Shown here piece after piece: positions 9,352-17,919 of a stretch of 64,000 nt of DNA (position 1 is its first letter; each line of letters begins with the position of its first letter). Origin of the DNA: Verrucomicrobiota bacterium (GTDB lineage Bacteria; Verrucomicrobiota; Verrucomicrobiia; CAIQCK01). The stretch lies in contig JACRQF010000010.1 in assembly GCA_016222825.1 (NCBI GenBank), positions 770,492-834,491 on the forward strand, in the 5' to 3' direction. Made by a program: the position numbers and the translations under genes. The notes under the pieces are model-generated. The model saw only the letters and a list, made by a program, of their open reading frames with translations, was not told the origin of the DNA and searched no databases.

Positions 9352-11040
9352 ATGGCCGCCACTGCCGCTCAACTGAACTCACTGGAAATCTCACGCAAGT
9401 TCCAATTGTTGTCGATCACGAAGATCGCCGAAAAACTCGGCCTTTCGGAAGACGACATCGAGATGTATGGCAAGCTCAAGGCGAAGATCATGCCCGCCGT
9501 TTACGCCCGGCTCAAAGACAAGCCGGCGGGCAGTCTGGTTCTCGTCACCGCGATTACGCCAACGCCCGCTGGCGAAGGCAAGACCACGACAAGCATCGGC
9601 CTCACCGACGCGCTCAACCGGCTCGGCAAGAAGGCGATGGTTTGTCTGCGCGAGCCGTCGGTCGGGCCGTGCTTCGGTGTCAAAGGCGGCGGCACCGGCG
9701 GCGGTCGCGCGCAACTCGCGCCAATGGAGGAAATCAACCTCCACTTCAACGGCGACTTCCACGTCGTCACTTCCGCTCACAACCTCCTCGCCGCGATGCT
9801 CGACAACCACCTGCATTTCGGCAACGCGCTCAACATTGACGAGCGGCGCATCGTCTGGCGGCGCGTCATTGACATGAACGACCGCTCGCTTCGCAACGCC
9901 GTCATCGGCCTTGGCGGCCACGCGAACGGCTTCCCGCGTGAGTCGGGCTTCGACATCACGCCGGCGTCGGAGATCATGGCCACGCTTTGCTTTGCCGAAT
10001 CACTGCCCGACCTAAAGGAGCGCCTCGGCCGCATCATCGTCGCCTACACCTACGACGGCAAGCCGGTGACCGCGCGCGATCTCAAGGCCGACGGCGCGAT
10101 GACGGTGCTGATGCGCTACGGCATCCAGCCGAACCTCGTGCAGACGCTGGAGAACAACCCGGCGTTCGTCCACGGCGGCCCGTTCGCGAACATCGCGCAC
10201 GGCTGCAACAGTGTCACCGCCACGAAGCTCGCGATGCGGCTGGCGGAGTTCACCATCACGGAAGGCGGTTTCGCCGCCGACCTCGGCGCGGAGAAGTTCC
10301 TCAACATCAAGTGCCGCAAAGCCGGCCTGAAGCCCGACGCGGTTGTGCTGGTGGCTACCGTCAAGGCGCTGAAGTTCCACGGCAACGTCAAGGTGGCGGA
10401 CCTTCCGAAGCCGGATGTCGCGGCGGTGGAACGCGGCTTGGACAACATGGCCAAGCACGTCGAGAACCTTCAGTCGTTCGGCCTGCCGGTCATCGTCTCG
10501 ATCAACGTCTTCAGCACGGACACCGAGCAGGAGATGCAGGCGATTCGCGCGCGTTGCACAAAGCTCGGCGTGCCGGTCGCCACGTCCACGCACTTCGCCG
10601 AAGGCGGCAAGGGCGCGGTCGATCTGGCGCAAATGGTCATCAAGACCGTCGAGGCCGGCAAAGCGAACTTCAAGGTCCTCTATCCCGACGAAATGCCGCT
10701 GCTGGAGAAGATTCGCACGATCGTCCAGAAGATCTACGGCGGCGACGACATTGTGGCCGAGAACAAGATCGTCGAGAAGCTCAAGAAGTTCGAGGAGGCC
10801 GGCTACAAGAACTTCCCGGTCTGCATGGCCAAGACGCAGCTTTCGCTCTCCGCCGACCCGAATCTCCGCGGCCGGCCGCGCGGGTTCGTCGTCCATATCC
10901 GTGACGTGAAGCTCAGCACCGGCCCCGGCTTCGTGGTGGTGTTGCTCGGCGACATCATGACGATGCCCGGCCTGCCAAAGGTCCCCGCCGCTGAAGCGAT
11001 GGACGTGGACGCGGACGGCAACACTGTCGGCCTGTTTTGA
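9352..11040 (+). CDS. fhs: Formate-tetrahydrofolate ligase
   Basis: The enzyme couples formate, ATP and THF to 10-formyl-THF, reversibly. The protein has the expected length of about 560 residues. The P-loop TPTPAGEGKTTTSIG is at residues 71-85, followed by the family hallmark PSVGPCFGVKGGGTGGG and the FNGDFHVVTSAHNLL region. The C-terminus keeps GFVVHIRDVKLSTGPGFVVV and the TMPGLPKVPAA motif. AAAGGA precedes the ATG by 7 bp. The stop overlaps the start of the transporter gene (TGATG), so the two are probably translationally coupled. With the FolD, MetF and methyltransferase genes it completes all folate steps between formate and methyl-THF, apart from the cyclohydrolase question raised for FolD. 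The reaction could run either way; ATP-forming release of formate would fit a disposal role. Confidence 0.95.
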   Translation: MAATAAQLNSLEISRKFQLLSITKIAEKLGLSEDDIEMYGKLKAKIMPAVYARLKDKPAGSLVLVTAITPTPAGEGKTTTSIGLTDALNRLGKKAMVCLREPSVGPCFGVKGGGTGGGRAQLAPMEEINLHFNGDFHVVTSAHNLLAAMLDNHLHFGNALNIDERRIVWRRVIDMNDRSLRNAVIGLGGHANGFPRESGFDITPASEIMATLCFAESLPDLKERLGRIIVAYTYDGKPVTARDLKADGAMTVLMRYGIQPNLVQTLENNPAFVHGGPFANIAHGCNSVTATKLAMRLAEFTITEGGFAADLGAEKFLNIKCRKAGLKPDAVVLVATVKALKFHGNVKVADLPKPDVAAVERGLDNMAKHVENLQSFGLPVIVSINVFSTDTEQEMQAIRARCTKLGVPVATSTHFAEGGKGAVDLAQMVIKTVEAGKANFKVLYPDEMPLLEKIRTIVQKIYGGDDIVAENKIVEKLKKFEEAGYKNFPVCMAKTQLSLSADPNLRGRPRGFVVHIRDVKLSTGPGFVVVLLGDIMTMPGLPKVPAAEAMDVDADGNTVGLF

Positions 11041-12263
11041 TGAACCGCTGGCTCATCGCCGGCTTGGGCACGTTGCTGCAACTGTGCCTCGGCTCGGTTT
11101 ACGCGTGGAGCTACTTCCAGAAGCCGCTCGTCGAGGGCTACGGCTGGCTCAACACGCAGGTTGCGTGGACGTTCAGCTTCGCCATCGGTTTCCTCGGCCT
11201 CGCCGCGGCGGCGGGCGGCGTCTTGTTGCCGAAACTCGGCCCGCGCAAGCTCGCCGTCACCGGCGCGCTTCTCTACGGTGCGGGCTACCTGCTCGCCGCG
11301 CTGGCGCTGCACCTGAAGATGCTGGCGTTGCTCTGGCTTGGTTACGGCGTCATCGGCGGCATCGGCTTGGGCCTCGGCTATGTCACGCCGGTCGCGACCG
11401 TTGCCAAGTGGTTTCCCGATAAAAAGGGTTTGGTCACTGGCATGGTGGTGATGGGGTTCGGGTTCGGCGCGCTGCTGATGAGCAAGGTGATCGCGCCGGC
11501 CCTCGACGCGATGTTCCAGAATCAACTGCCGTTCACCTTTGCCGGCGCGGGTTTGATCGTCGGCGCGATCGGCGTTGCGGCGGCTGCGGGCCTGCGCAAT
11601 CCGCCCGACACGCCGCCCGGTTCAGTGACGCTGGACGGCTTGGCGGAAATCCGCTCGCGCCAGTTCGGGCTGATGTGGCTGGTCTTCTTCTGCAACATCG
11701 CCGCCGGCATCGCCATCATCAGCTTCCAGTCGCCGCTGCTCCAGGACTTGTGGAAGAAGGTGGACCCGGCGATGTCGCCCGCCGCGCTGGCCGCATCCGG
11801 CGCGACGTTGATCGCGGTCAGCTCGGTGTTCAACGGCCTCGGCCGGTTTTTCTGGGGCGGCCTGTCCGACCGGCTGGGTCAACTGACGGTCTTCCGGCTG
11901 ATGCTGGCGACGCAGGTGGTGGCGTTCATTGCGCTGATGATGGTTGGAAATCCGTGGTTGTTTGGCGCGCTGATCTGCTACGTGCTGCTCTGCTACGGCG
12001 GCGGCTTCGGAGTCATGCCGTCTTTCGTGCTGAACACCTTCGGTCCGCGGTTGATGCCGGTGCTTTATGGCTGCATCTTGACCGCGTGGTCCGCCGCGGG
12101 CGTTGTTGGCCCGCAGGTCATTGCGTGGCTTAAGGACCATCACGGCGCGCAAGCCTCGACATACGCTTTCGCTTCTGGGGCCGGCCTTCTCGCGATTGGT
12201 TTCCTGCTCGCCTTGTTTTTGACTGCTGTTCCGCGAGGTGGTAAGACAAGCGGGAATGGCTGA
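11040..12263 (+). CDS. MFS transporter, oxalate/formate antiporter (OFA) family
   Basis: Twelve hydrophobic segments over 407 residues fit an inner-membrane major facilitator. The OFA-type signature is clear: GLGLGYVTPVATVAKWFPDK followed by KGLVTGMVVMGFGFGALL. Near the N-terminus GSVYAWSYFQKPL matches the first helix of the OxlT/YhjX group, and GLGRFFWGGLSDRLG is the loop after helix 8. The ATG overlaps the fhs stop codon by one base; a TTG one codon upstream is also in frame. OFA members move oxalate, formate, pyruvate or related monocarboxylates. Position next to fhs makes formate the favoured substrate, but that rests on context alone. Confidence 0.85.
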   Translation: MNRWLIAGLGTLLQLCLGSVYAWSYFQKPLVEGYGWLNTQVAWTFSFAIGFLGLAAAAGGVLLPKLGPRKLAVTGALLYGAGYLLAALALHLKMLALLWLGYGVIGGIGLGLGYVTPVATVAKWFPDKKGLVTGMVVMGFGFGALLMSKVIAPALDAMFQNQLPFTFAGAGLIVGAIGVAAAAGLRNPPDTPPGSVTLDGLAEIRSRQFGLMWLVFFCNIAAGIAIISFQSPLLQDLWKKVDPAMSPAALAASGATLIAVSSVFNGLGRFFWGGLSDRLGQLTVFRLMLATQVVAFIALMMVGNPWLFGALICYVLLCYGGGFGVMPSFVLNTFGPRLMPVLYGCILTAWSAAGVVGPQVIAWLKDHHGAQASTYAFASGAGLLAIGFLLALFLTAVPRGGKTSGNG

Positions 12264-14106
12264 TTTTCTAACCACACTGAAGTCGCAACCGTTGCTCACC
12301 GACGGTGCGATGGGGTCGTATTTGTTTGAGTTGACCGGCCGGCTGTCGGAGACGAACCACGTCTATGAATCGTTCAACGTGGAGCAGCCGGACCTCATCC
12401 GCCGGGTTCATCGGGATTATCTGGCGGCGGGCGCGCAATGCCTGAAGGCCAACACCTTCGGCGCGAACAGGCATCAACTGCGGCAATTCGGACTGGAAAA
12501 GCGCGTCGCGGCGCTCAATACCGCCGGCGTCCGCCTGGCGCGCGAAGTCGGAACGGAACCGGTCTTCGTGCTGGCTTCCATCGGCCCGACCGACGAGCCG
12601 TTGACCGAACCGGCGGCAGTCGCGGAGTGCTACCGGGAACAAATCGAAAGCCTGCTCGCCGCCGGCCCGGATGCGTTGCTGCTGGAGACGTTCAGTTCCC
12701 AACGGCAGCTTGAGTTGCTCATCGAGTTGCTTGGGTCTTTTCCAAAAACGCCACCGATTATCGCGGAGACGACCTGTCGGCCGGAGGTGACGCCGCTCGC
12801 GTTCGTCCAGCGCATGGCGGAGCTTGGCGCTGCCGTGGCCGGGGTCAACTGCTGTTCGCCGTGGGATGCGAGCGCGTTCGTGGACGCGGCGCACGACGCC
12901 CCGCTGCCGCTGGTGGTGATGCCTAACGCCGGCGGCTTCCAGCGCATCGGGAACCGGTTCATGACTTCGGTGAACCCGGAGTTCATCGGCAAGTTTGCGC
13001 GAAGTCTGATGGACCGCGGCGTGCGGTTGATCGGCGGTTGTTGCGAGGTGCATCCGCCGCACATCCGCGAGATGCACAATTACCTGCGCTCACGCCATGC
13101 CGGCATCACGGCCGGCGCGGTGCTGGCCCAAACCTCCCGGCCACCCGTCGGCGACGCGGAGAAGAAACAGAACGGGCCGTTCTCGCGCAAGCTCAAGGAT
13201 AACGAGTTCGTCGTCAGCGTCGAGGTGTTGCCGCCGCGCGGGACCGACGAGAAGTTGCACGGCAACAAGATCGAGTTCATCCGCCAACTGGCCGAAAGCG
13301 GGCTGGCCGACTCCGTGGATGTCACCGACGGCTCCCGCGGCATCCCGCTGATGTCGCCGGGCGATTTCATTCTCCTGGTTCGCGAACGGCTGGGGTGGAC
13401 TGCCGCGAGCGGCGACCGGCTGGAATTGATACCGCATTTTACAGGCCGCGACCTGAACGTCATGGGCGTGCAGAGCCGGCTCGTCGGCTACCACGCCCAT
13501 CGCGTCCACAATGTGCTTTTCATCACCGGCGACCCGCCCAAGATGTCACCGACTTATCCGCGCTCCACGGCGGTGTTCGACCTCGACTCCGTCGAACTGG
13601 TGCGGCTTACGCACGCCTGCCTGAACGCCGGCGTGGACTTCGGCGGTGCGCCGTTAGGCAAGCAGGCCGATCCGCGCACGCATTTCACCATCGGCACCGG
13701 CTTTGAGCCGGAAGCGACGGACATGCGCCGCGAAATGGACCGCCTGCGCCAGAAACTCGACAACGGCGCAGATTACATCATGACCCAGCCGGCATTCCGC
13801 CCGGAACCGTTGGACGCGCTGCGACCGTTCCGCTCACAGAACCCGATTCTGGTTGGCGTGATGCTCCTGACGAGCTTTGAGCATGCGCGCCGTGTTGCGC
13901 AGGTTCCTGGTGTGGTCCTGCCAGACGCCATCTTGCAGCGCCTCGCCGCAGCGCCGAACCTCGCTGATCAGGCGAAGATCGGTCGGGAGATTGCCGCTGA
14001 GCAAATTCGCTGGGTTCGGAGCGAAGGTTGGGCCGGCCTTTACCTGATGTCGCCCGCCGGCACGGCTGGCGTGCTGGATGTGCTTCGCGTCGGTTTGGCT
14101 TCCTGA
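12256..14106 (+). CDS. Bifunctional homocysteine S-methyltransferase / methylenetetrahydrofolate reductase
   Basis: A 616-residue fusion like Bacillus YitJ. Residues 1-290 are a zinc-dependent homocysteine S-methyltransferase: TDGAMGSYL at the start, first zinc cysteine in GVNCC (C199/C200) and the pair in IGGCCEVHP (C262/C263). Residues about 310-616 are a second MTHFR barrel (FVVSVEVLPPRG, then GLADSVDVTDGSRGIPLM, later HNVLFITGDPP and GADYIMTQPAFRPE). The product would be methionine from homocysteine, with methyl-THF or another methyl donor. I start at the ATG in AGCGGGAATG, which overlaps the transporter gene by 8 bp; an upstream GTG would add six residues. It gives the operon two independent MTHFR modules and a methionine outlet. 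Confidence 0.92.
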   Translation: MADFLTTLKSQPLLTDGAMGSYLFELTGRLSETNHVYESFNVEQPDLIRRVHRDYLAAGAQCLKANTFGANRHQLRQFGLEKRVAALNTAGVRLAREVGTEPVFVLASIGPTDEPLTEPAAVAECYREQIESLLAAGPDALLLETFSSQRQLELLIELLGSFPKTPPIIAETTCRPEVTPLAFVQRMAELGAAVAGVNCCSPWDASAFVDAAHDAPLPLVVMPNAGGFQRIGNRFMTSVNPEFIGKFARSLMDRGVRLIGGCCEVHPPHIREMHNYLRSRHAGITAGAVLAQTSRPPVGDAEKKQNGPFSRKLKDNEFVVSVEVLPPRGTDEKLHGNKIEFIRQLAESGLADSVDVTDGSRGIPLMSPGDFILLVRERLGWTAASGDRLELIPHFTGRDLNVMGVQSRLVGYHAHRVHNVLFITGDPPKMSPTYPRSTAVFDLDSVELVRLTHACLNAGVDFGGAPLGKQADPRTHFTIGTGFEPEATDMRREMDRLRQKLDNGADYIMTQPAFRPEPLDALRPFRSQNPILVGVMLLTSFEHARRVAQVPGVVLPDAILQRLAAAPNLADQAKIGREIAAEQIRWVRSEGWAGLYLMSPAGTAGVLDVLRVGLAS

Positions 14107-14191
14107 GCATTGCCAGGAACAACGGCAAAAACAGCTTGCCTCGCCGTGTAGCGCCAAGGACTATGCCGCCATGAACTTTAAGGAGCTTTCA

Positions 14192-14980
14192 ATGATGAAG
14201 AATATCGTCTTGGGATTGTGTGCCGTCGCTGTTGCTACGTCGCTTTGCGACACCGCGGCATTTGCTGCGGAGGGCAAGCGCCGCGTTGTGGTCTGGTCCG
14301 AATGCACCGCGCCGAAGGATTTGTATCCGAACGATATCAACGGCGCGGTCGCTGACGCGTTGAAGTCGTTGAAAGGCTGGGAGGTCATCACCGCCAACCT
14401 CGACCAGCCCGACCAGGGCATTAGCGATGAGTTGCTCAAGAGAACGGATGTGCTTGTCTGGTGGGGCCACAAGAAACACGGCAAGGTGGACGACGGGCTG
14501 GTGAAACGCATCGTCAAGCACGTCAAGGAGGATGGCATGGGGTTCGTCTCGCTCCACTCCGCGCACTACGCAAAGCCGTTCAAGGCGGTGCTGCTGGAGA
14601 TCGCGAAGCCGGGCGACGAGGAGATGCAGAAGCGGGTTGGCAGTTGGGGCGCTTACAAGTGCGACAGTGCCGTCAAGGTGATGGTGAAGGACGCCAATCA
14701 CCCGATCTGCAAAGGCGTGGAGAAGTGCTTCGATCTTGGCGACACGGAGCGTTACGGAGAGAAGTTCATTGTGCCGGAGCCGGAGGCGGTGCCGTTCGAG
14801 TGCGAGTATCGTTTCCCGGATGGCCACACGGAGAAGGCGCGGCAGGCACTCTGCTGGACGGTGGGCAAAGGCAAGGTCTTCTATTTCCAGACCGGTCACG
14901 AGACCTGCAAGCACTACTACGAGAAGAACGTGCAGCAGATTCTCCGCAACGGCGTGAAGTGGGCGATGCCGAAGAAGTAG
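14192..14980 (+). CDS. Exported ThuA-like domain protein
   Basis: A 262-residue protein with a Sec signal peptide (MMKNIVLGLCAVAVATSLCD..., likely cut near FAAEG) and a single ThuA (trehalose-utilisation) fold related to class I glutamine amidotransferases. Visible family marks are VVVWSECTAPKDLYPNDING, DVLVWWGHKKHG, GMGFVSLHSAHYAKPF, a late DGHTEKARQALCW and KGKVFYFQTGHET. The Cys of true amidotransferases is absent. ThuA proteins usually sit beside Gfo/Idh and DUF1080 genes and are linked to keto-glycoside metabolism, but the reaction is not firmly known. AGGAG stands 7 bp before the chosen ATG. It ends 4 bp from the convergent Gfo/Idh gene and lies 85 bp after the folate operon. Confidence 0.85.
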   Translation: MMKNIVLGLCAVAVATSLCDTAAFAAEGKRRVVVWSECTAPKDLYPNDINGAVADALKSLKGWEVITANLDQPDQGISDELLKRTDVLVWWGHKKHGKVDDGLVKRIVKHVKEDGMGFVSLHSAHYAKPFKAVLLEIAKPGDEEMQKRVGSWGAYKCDSAVKVMVKDANHPICKGVEKCFDLGDTERYGEKFIVPEPEAVPFECEYRFPDGHTEKARQALCWTVGKGKVFYFQTGHETCKHYYEKNVQQILRNGVKWAMPKK

Positions 14981-14984
14981 GCTT

Positions 14985-16295
14985 TCAACCTTGCAGCGTC
15001 CACGGCGCGCGCATGGCCCGCGACCGCATCCGGTTCGCGCTGTCGTCGTTGACGAACTCTTCCTTCTCCGGGTTCCACCGCAACTTGCGGCCGAGCAGCA
15101 TGGCGGCGTTGCCGATGTGCTGCACCGACGCACAGCGGTGGCCGATTTCCGCCGGGAAATACGGGTCGCGGCGCGACTTCACGCAATCGAGGAAGTTCCG
15201 GTGCTCGCCTGCGGGACAGGTGTAGAGGTGCGTCTCCTCGGGACCGATCGAGCTGGTGAGGATGCGCGGGGAACTGGCTTCGAGCGGTCCGATCCATCCT
15301 GTGTTGCCAACCCAGCCGTCGGCTCCCTCGAAGCGCAAGCCGACGCCGCCGGTCTCGATGAACATCTTCACGCCGTTGGCGTAGGTGTATTCGAGGTGAC
15401 ATTCGGTCGCGGTGTTGTAGATGCCGCTCGTGGGAAACTCGCCCCGGCCCTCGACCATAATAGGGCCGGTGCGCTCGGTGTTGTTGCCCCACTGCGCCGT
15501 GTCCACGATATGCATGCCCCAGTCGGTCAGGATGCCGCCGGAGTAGTCGTAGTTCCATCGGAAGTTCCAGTGACAACGCGCCGCACAGTAAGGCGCCCAA
15601 GGCGCGGGGCCGAGCCACATGTCATAGTTCAACGTCGTCGGCACTGGCTCCGGCTGCTGCCGTTCGAGCGGAATGTCGCGCCCGCCGCCCGACGGCAGGC
15701 CGACGCGGATGGTGTGGAGCTTGCCGATGCGCCCGTTGCGCACTAGTTCGGCCATGCGGTGATAGACCGGCAGCCCGCGGTCTTCCGTTGAGGTCTGGAA
15801 AATCGCGCCGTGGCGCTTCACGGTTTCGGTGAGAACGCGCCCTTCTTCGATGGTCAGTGTCGGCTTCTCGGAGATCACGTCTTTGCCCGCGCGGATGGCC
15901 ATCAACGAAATTGGCACGTGCCAGTGGTCCGGCGTGGAAACGCAGATCGCATCAATGTCCTTGCGCGCGATGACCTCGCGGAAATCGCCGTAGGTGGCGC
16001 AATCTTCGTTGCCATAACGTTGATTCACAATCTTCTGCGCCTTCTTGCAGTTGTCGCTGTCCACGTCGCAAACGGCCACAATCTGTGCGTCCGCGTTGGC
16101 CAGGAAGCTTCGCATGTTCATGGCGACGCCATGACCGCCGACACCGACCATGCCGATAGTGACGCGGTTCGAAGGCGACGGCCTTGCGGCAGCGCCGAAG
16201 ACCGATGAAGGCAGAATGCTCGGAGCCACAGCGGTTGCGCCGAGGACGGCGGTCTGTTTCAGGAAATGGCGGCGAGAAAGGTTTGCTTGCTTCAT
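14985..16295 (-). CDS. Tat-exported Gfo/Idh/MocA oxidoreductase
   Basis: A 436-residue NAD(P)-dependent sugar oxidoreductase with a twin-arginine leader (SRRHFLKQTAVLGATAVAPS). The Rossmann motif VTIGMVGVGGHGVAM follows, then the C-terminal Gfo/Idh domain with ISEKPTLT, the substrate-binding Lys region of this family. The Tat leader implies export after folding with cofactor, as in glucose-fructose oxidoreductase. It is the last gene of a minus-strand set with two TIM barrels and DUF1080; the spacing to the next gene is 4 bp and AAGGA precedes the start. Proposed role, by family context: C3 oxidation of a glycoside to a 3-keto sugar outside the cytoplasm. Confidence 0.9.
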   Translation of the reverse strand: MKQANLSRRHFLKQTAVLGATAVAPSILPSSVFGAAARPSPSNRVTIGMVGVGGHGVAMNMRSFLANADAQIVAVCDVDSDNCKKAQKIVNQRYGNEDCATYGDFREVIARKDIDAICVSTPDHWHVPISLMAIRAGKDVISEKPTLTIEEGRVLTETVKRHGAIFQTSTEDRGLPVYHRMAELVRNGRIGKLHTIRVGLPSGGGRDIPLERQQPEPVPTTLNYDMWLGPAPWAPYCAARCHWNFRWNYDYSGGILTDWGMHIVDTAQWGNNTERTGPIMVEGRGEFPTSGIYNTATECHLEYTYANGVKMFIETGGVGLRFEGADGWVGNTGWIGPLEASSPRILTSSIGPEETHLYTCPAGEHRNFLDCVKSRRDPYFPAEIGHRCASVQHIGNAAMLLGRKLRWNPEKEEFVNDDSANRMRSRAMRAPWTLQG

Positions 16296-16299
16296 GATG

Positions 16300-17169
16300 T
16301 CATTCCTTCGCGGCGGCGGCCGAGAGCCTCTTCCAGCCGTCCATCGAGTGCTTCAAGTTCTCGTGGGCGTCACCCTTGATGCCGTAGTGTTGCAGACCGA
16401 TGGGACCGGTGTAGCCCATCTTCCTCAGCCGGCGGAGCAGTTGAGCCACGTCGTAAGTGCCGCGGTCGAGCGGCTGGATCAGCACCTTCCAATCCTTGCC
16501 GTCGGCATCCGCGCCGTTGATCGAGACGCAGAACAGATGCGGCTCGGCGGCCTTCAGCGTGGCGTTGAGGTCCTTGCCGTCCACCTTCAGCCAGTGGCAG
16601 AGATTGAACGTCACGCCCAGGTTCTTGCAGCCAGCCTTCTCGGCGAGCCGCACGCCGTCCTCGACGCGGGCCACGTAGAAACCGGTGTGCGGATACATCG
16701 CCACGCGCAAGCCGGCTTCGCGCGCGATGGCGGCGACCTCGCGCAAGGCTTTCACCGCCGCGTCGTCGTTCTCCGTGCTGGAGGCAGGTCGTCCTTTCTC
16801 CATGACATAGAGCCAGAGCATCGTCTCGCGGCCTTTGAGCGCGGCGGCAACCTCCTTCAGCGAGGTGATGGAACCTTCGATAGCCTCCAGCCGCAACGGC
16901 ACGTAGAGCGCGAACATCTTCAGCCCGGCCTTGCCGAGCGCGTCGAACCACTGCTTCAGATCGTCCACTCCGCGATAGATCGGCCCGATGCCAGCGTAGC
17001 CAAGCTCCTTGAGCATTGCCACCTGCTCTGCCGGCGTCTGGTGCGTCGCGTCTCGCGTGCCGGTGTCCATCGCGAAGAACGGGTTCGGCAGTGACCGTGC
17101 GAGTGCGGCTGTTGTCACCGCTGCGAAGGCGACGATTGCTGCTGCTGCTTGTTTCCAGTTCATTGACAT
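16300..17169 (-). CDS. Secreted sugar-isomerase-like TIM barrel protein (paralogue 1)
   Basis: A 289-residue xylose-isomerase-like (AP endonuclease 2 superfamily) barrel with a signal peptide (MNWKQAAAAIVAFAAVTTAALA). Likely metal-site strands are MLWLYVM, RVAMYPHTGFYV, NLGVTFNLCHWL, LFCVSINGAD and IGLQHYGIKGD. The same motifs occur in order in the second barrel at the other side of the DUF1080 gene, so the two are paralogues. The strong site GGAGAGGAGCAATG precedes the start. In related clusters such barrels act as epimerases or lyases on keto-sugars; here the substrate is unknown. Ten bases separate it from the DUF1080 gene. Confidence 0.85.
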   Translation of the reverse strand: MSMNWKQAAAAIVAFAAVTTAALARSLPNPFFAMDTGTRDATHQTPAEQVAMLKELGYAGIGPIYRGVDDLKQWFDALGKAGLKMFALYVPLRLEAIEGSITSLKEVAAALKGRETMLWLYVMEKGRPASSTENDDAAVKALREVAAIAREAGLRVAMYPHTGFYVARVEDGVRLAEKAGCKNLGVTFNLCHWLKVDGKDLNATLKAAEPHLFCVSINGADADGKDWKVLIQPLDRGTYDVAQLLRRLRKMGYTGPIGLQHYGIKGDAHENLKHSMDGWKRLSAAAAKE

Positions 17170-17179
17170 TGCTCCTCTC

Positions 17180-17917
17180 CTATTCCGCCAACGGACGAAT
17201 CCGCAGGTTGCGATACGCCACCGGGCCGTGGTCGCCCTGAAGCATCAGCGGGCCGATGGGTTTCTCGTCGTTGAAGGTGGACGCGCGTGTCGGACCGGTG
17301 ACTTCGACGTTCTCGTGGATGACCTTCCCGTTGTGGACGACTTTCACGAACATCGCGTTCTTCGTCTTCTTGCCGCTCGTGTCGAAGCGGGGCGCGCGGA
17401 ATGTCACATCGAAGCTCTGCCATTCTCCCGGCGCTTTGCTTGCGTTAACGCGCGGCGCGTGGCCTTCGTAGCCGCGTTTCTTGGGGTCCGGCTCTGCGGT
17501 GTTCCATCGTTGGTAGATGCCGCCACAGTCGGAGTATTTCGGATGCTCAACGCGCCAGCTATCGAACACCTGAATCTCGTAGCGGGCCATGAAATAGACG
17601 CCGGAATTGGAACCTCTGGGCACACAGAACTCGACATGCGCCTCGACATCGGCGTGCTCCGTCTTGGTCAGCAGGTTGCCCGTGCGCCCTTTGGGACCGT
17701 TGACGATGACGCCCTTGCCGTCCTTGATGGTGAACTTGCGCTCGTCCACAGGATCCTTTGCCACGTCGGCAGCGACGCACCATTCGCCCAGCGGCGCGCG
17801 CCACGCGCTGAGGTCGCCTGACTTCAAGGGTTCGATGCAGGCAGCGTCGCCAGTGAGGCCGGTCGCCGGGGCCGCGCACAACAACGCCGCGATGACAAGA
17901 AGAGAAGCCGCGTTCAT
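17180..17917 (-). CDS. Secreted DUF1080 (3-keto-disaccharide hydrolase-like) protein
   Basis: A 245-residue protein with a signal peptide (MNAASLLVIAALLCAAPATG) and one concanavalin-like DUF1080 domain. Typical strands are GNLLTKTEHADVEAHVEFCV, SNSGVYFMARYEIQVFDSW, GGIYQR, GEWQSFDVTFRAPRFD, and the terminal GPLMLQGDHGPVAYRNLRIR. Known family members hydrolyse or eliminate 3-keto-glycosides. I use the ATG whose GGAGAAA site lies in the end of the upstream gene; the frame extends further upstream, but that part overlaps the neighbour and looks non-native. It sits between two paralogous TIM barrels and upstream of an exported oxidoreductase, a set expected for oxidise-cleave-reduce glycosidase chemistry in the periplasm. 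Confidence 0.9.
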   Translation of the reverse strand: MNAASLLVIAALLCAAPATGLTGDAACIEPLKSGDLSAWRAPLGEWCVAADVAKDPVDERKFTIKDGKGVIVNGPKGRTGNLLTKTEHADVEAHVEFCVPRGSNSGVYFMARYEIQVFDSWRVEHPKYSDCGGIYQRWNTAEPDPKKRGYEGHAPRVNASKAPGEWQSFDVTFRAPRFDTSGKKTKNAMFVKVVHNGKVIHENVEVTGPTRASTFNDEKPIGPLMLQGDHGPVAYRNLRIRPLAE

Positions 17918-17919
17918 CA

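Noticed and set aside
5827..14106. Complete Wood-Ljungdahl pathway
   Set aside because: Only the methyl branch and a methyltransferase are present. No CO dehydrogenase, acetyl-CoA synthase or corrinoid iron-sulfur protein is visible.
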